This document shows, piece after piece, positions 60,801 through 64,000 of a stretch of 64,000 bases of DNA (positions are counted from its first letter, which is position 1; each line of letters opens with the position of its first letter). This stretch comes from Progne subis subis (lineage: Eukaryota > Chordata > Aves > Passeriformes > Hirundinidae): contig JAKJHU010000033.1 in NCBI GenBank assembly GCA_022316685.1, positions 3,462,321 to 3,526,320 of the forward strand, written 5' to 3'. Both the position numbers and the translations under genes were made by a program. Below the pieces are notes generated by a model. The model searched no databases, was not told the DNA's origin, and saw nothing but the letters and a program-made list of their open reading frames with translations.

Positions 60801-63800
60801 TGATTCCTCTGCAGAGTTTCTCTTGTCTTTGTGGAAGAAGCCTGGAGCTCAGCTATAAATCAGGCTCCTGCATTTTTTTTTAAATGATGTGGCAATGAAG
60901 CAACCATTTTGATTCAAGGAAACCAGGAGCTTTCTGTTAGGTTTCACTGAGATAACATAACGAAGTTGGTGTATTCAGGAGAGGATCCACATTCAATCAA
61001 AGTATATCTATATTGCCCTTTACACTGATATTGGTAGGACTAAGCAGTCATTACAAAAATCAAACTTAATTTAAGAGGAGAAAATTTACTCAATTTAATT
61101 TGACAAGGGAGTGATTATATTCTTAACGAAGATGTAATTCCTTTTTGAGATCAGTGCATGCTCACAGAACACAGTCAAGCTGTCTTTTGACAAAGCCCAC
61201 AGGGTATCACTGGTGCAACACCAGTAAACCTCACTACTGAAGAGAAAAACTGCTGCACTGCAATCACTCCAAATGTATGGGTCCTACTACAGACACCCTG
61301 GGTGATAAAATCAGTGTTGCTGCAGGATGGAGTTCAGCTGTGAAACGCATTGCCACCCTACTGCACAGGAGCAGAGAACACTGCTGAAAAGATAGCTTAA
61401 TGATTTGCACTAAGAGCTAACAAGCTGAACACCTTTATTCTGAGCACACTAAAATCTCAGGCATGAGGAAAATTCAAACCACAGTATTCATCTCCAGTAC
61501 TCGTGTTTAATGCCAGACTGCAAGCTTTTGAAAGGCAAGCCCTGTTACTGATCCCTAGGTGCATGATCTGACCAGGTCTGACCTCCACAGCCTGCACACT
61601 CCCTAAACATTCTCTTGGGAGGATGCTGCTAGAAGCAGCAGCAATTAGGGTTGATTGAGATGAAATTTGTTATGCGGACATCTATGTAAGAAAAGCTGAA
61701 CTAGAAGCATTAACTCATTTTATTCAGATGAATGAACAGCCATTTTTGACGCCCAGTGTTGGTAGCGCCAACAAACCCGGCTCCAAACCAGTGACTTAAG
61801 AAGATCTCTCTGCATCCTCAACATAATGTTACTATTTTGAGGGAGAAAAGGATAAGATGACAAACAATGGCACTCTTCTCTTTGTTACCAGTAGGGCAAC
61901 ATTTCAATGAGCGATTAATTGGAGACTTCCACCACATTCATTATCCATCTACTACTATTTCAATTGTCTCAAGTAAGGCATGTGTTTTTTGCTTCAGCCT
62001 TCTCTTAGTTTATTTGTTCTGTTGTGGTTATCTGACCAGCCTCCACTTTACTGACTGAAGACCCTTGATAAAAATCACTGGCAATGCTGGTTTACAGCAC
62101 AGGAAAGAGTTAAGAGTCCCACAGATGGTTTAATAAAGGTAGTGTCATTTTCAATTATACAACATAAACACTCCAGTAAATCCTACATCACATCACCAAG
62201 GAAACTCACTGCAATAATTCAGTCAAAGCAAAAGAGAGGATTTCTACAACAATTTAATAATAACAATGTGTTCTTATCTGTTGCCCTTTATCCAAGGATA
62301 TCAGTGCTTTTCGCCAATATTAATTCATTTTCTAAACACAACCTCAGAATGTAATTTCACAAAATTAATTATGACATTCCTACATATCCCTAACTGTTGA
62401 CACCTTGGCACCTCTCTGCAGGGCAAGAAAAATCCCCATGAGCATCCCCAAATCACATGGTAAGAAATTCCTTCCACGACCTCCTGACATCTTGGACATG
62501 ATAAATGTAAAAATTAAGTAAGTATAACATTCTTGCATCTCCTGTGCAGTTCATCCAAATTCTCTTTTATGGTCCCCAATAAGAAGTGTGCCAGCCTGGA
62601 ATGCATAAAGCCAAGAGTTAGAAAGGCTGATGGGTAATAAAGGACATAAATTGTTGGATTATTTTATAACCCTGCCTCTTACCTTACCAATCTGTATGCA
62701 GAGCTTATGTAATGACATAACAATGAATCAGGGTCTCCATCCAAAATTCTGTGGTCAGAGAGAGAAATGGCATCATAATGGTCAGCAAGTGAACAGAGCC
62801 CAGGCTCATGAGATCTCTCCTCTATCCCCAGATGAGCTCTAGTTCATGTCCAAGTGGAACACATTTTCCTGATTCACAGCTCAGTTTCCCTGTTCAGGAA
62901 AACAGACCTTTCCTGTTTGCTGCAAGACACGTCCGGGCACAGGGCACAAAGAAAGGCAAAGTATTGCCCAGGCACTTTAGGAACTGACAGCACCACAACT
63001 AATGATTGCAGATCGTATTTTTATTGCTGCCTTTTCCTCTAACTTATTTTACTTTCATTCTTGTTTCTCTATTCTCACATAGGTCAATTCGACCTATGTT
63101 CAGGTCACTGCAAGTCTCTTTATCGACTGTGCATCTCCAGTGAAGATTCAGCCTCCCATTTTTCTAAATGTTAGTGTCCTTTCTTTTCTTGGCAAACATG
63201 GATTTTTAACAGATATAAATCCTTTTGTGTTTAAGGAGACATTGCTGGGGGAAAATGGAAGAAAAAAATCACATATGTTACCTGAACAAAAGGAGTAACC
63301 TACTGCCCATGGTTTGGGAACATTGCCCTAAAACCAGTGAAGGAACAGAAGAAGCAGAACATGCAAGCTGTAACTCAGATTTTAATGTGACAATTGTGAT
63401 TTCAGGCACAGAAATACCTATTGATTTGATCATCACTGAAAAGGTAAAGATGTAGCTTCTCCTCTTCGTACCCAAATCCTATAGCCCGTCACCTTTCAGA
63501 ACCATGGCACACACAAGTAACACAGAGCCGAAATGTCACAGCAGACACAAAAGGTGGTTTAGGACAGAGGTTGTCCTTTGTTCGCACAGGAAACACAAAC
63601 CTTCCAATTTATTTTTTATCTGTAGGACATTTAATCCATACCAACGCTTGCTCTCACCTGGGGCTGCTTAGTATTTACTCAATGTTAGCTGTGGATCACC
63701 AGGAGCAGAGCCAGCCCTCCTGCCTTTATTCAGTGCTAGTTTCTAAGAAAATCATGCTGGATCAAACAAAAGACTTTTTAGTTTGGTATGCTGTGCCTAG

Positions 63801-64000
63801 CTCCAGCCCACAGCAGATGCTTAAGTGAGAAGGCAAGCAGAATTTATATCCCCAAGAAATGTCCCTCCAGATCCAGAAATCTGTGGATCAGAGCTTTCCA
63901 GAGCAAGAATTGAGGTCTTTGAGATTTATTTCTTATAATTGATTCTTGTTTTATAAATAGGCCCTTACATTTCTGGATCTCTTGGAAGACACATTACATT
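57861..64000. other. Noncoding stretch to the window end
   Basis: No gene or repeat family recognised. It includes the 32-bp palindrome at 58628-58659, an (AAT)n spot at 59047-59062, and a minus-strand segment ending at a GTAAGT donor (59632) noted under findings. Open frames reach 94 codons and lack recognisable domains. Confidence 0.55.
58628..58659. repeat. Perfect palindrome, 15-bp arms, 2-nt loop
   Basis: The left arm TTTTACATGGTTTTA (58628-58642) is the exact reverse complement of TAAAACCATGTAAAA (58645-58659), with only CA between them. The left side also holds two tandem copies of GGTTTTACAT. A chance 15-bp perfect inverted repeat with so short a loop is very unlikely in 64 kb. Cruciform extrusion or origin by template switching is plausible. 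Confidence 0.95.

Noticed and set aside
1..64000. CRISPR arrays, bacterial operons, tRNA or rRNA genes, endogenous retrovirus LTRs, recent CR1 copies
   Set aside because: I looked for regularly spaced repeats, cloverleaf motifs, LTR-like TG...CA ends with primer sites, and tandem TATGATTC 3' ends. None was seen apart from one possible old CR1 end at 15.14 kb.

Overview
This window looks like noncoding DNA from an amniote, most likely a bird. It is moderately AT-rich by eye and poor in CpG. It contains no operons, no long open frames and no rRNA or tRNA. Interspersed repeats are sparse, and those I recognise are eroded antisense LINEs of the CR1/L3 clade plus faint MIR-like SINE cores. There is no Alu, L1 or B1. 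GT/TTTTGG- and CAAAC-type low-complexity tracts and many short homopolymers complete the picture. Low repeat density with old CR1 as the main LINE points to a bird; a crocodilian or turtle would usually carry more and younger repeats. The species cannot be named from this sequence.

Layout. Positions 1-1.3 kb are unique sequence. From 1.3 to 2.8 kb lies a long ancient CR1/L3 relic on the minus strand, with an (AAAAC)n tract inside it. From 2.8 to 24 kb the sequence is unique noncoding with three MIR-like cores (near 5.8, 12.8 and 19.7 kb), a possible CR1 3' end (15.1 kb), a GC-rich hairpin (6.05 kb) and an AT-rich, TAAT-dense patch (13.5 kb). A candidate 44-nt exon with strong splice sites sits at 24.04 kb. 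Around 25.5 and 27.1 kb there is a near-identical direct duplication of about 142 bp. A G-run cluster lies at 28.2 kb. Three more candidate plus-strand exons lie at 35.5, 42.1 and 46.8 kb. Two further CR1/L3 relics with reverse-transcriptase motif traces are at 49.1-49.8 and 52.6-53.0 kb, and a fourth relic is at 57.6-57.9 kb. A perfect 15-bp-arm palindrome lies at 58.63 kb.

Interpretation. The window is either a gene desert or part of a long intron or 3' region of a plus-strand gene. Two weak observations favour a plus-strand host transcript. All four clear CR1/L3 relics lie antisense to it, and the best splice-bounded open segments are on the plus strand. The strongest of these, at 46,800-46,955, opens exactly at a splice acceptor. 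It encodes a 51-residue acidic peptide with a regular coiled-coil heptad pattern ending in a stop. I cannot identify the protein. No established gene can be annotated with high confidence, and I did not find a clear new biological system. The most checkable oddities are the local duplication, the palindrome and the candidate coiled-coil terminal exon.
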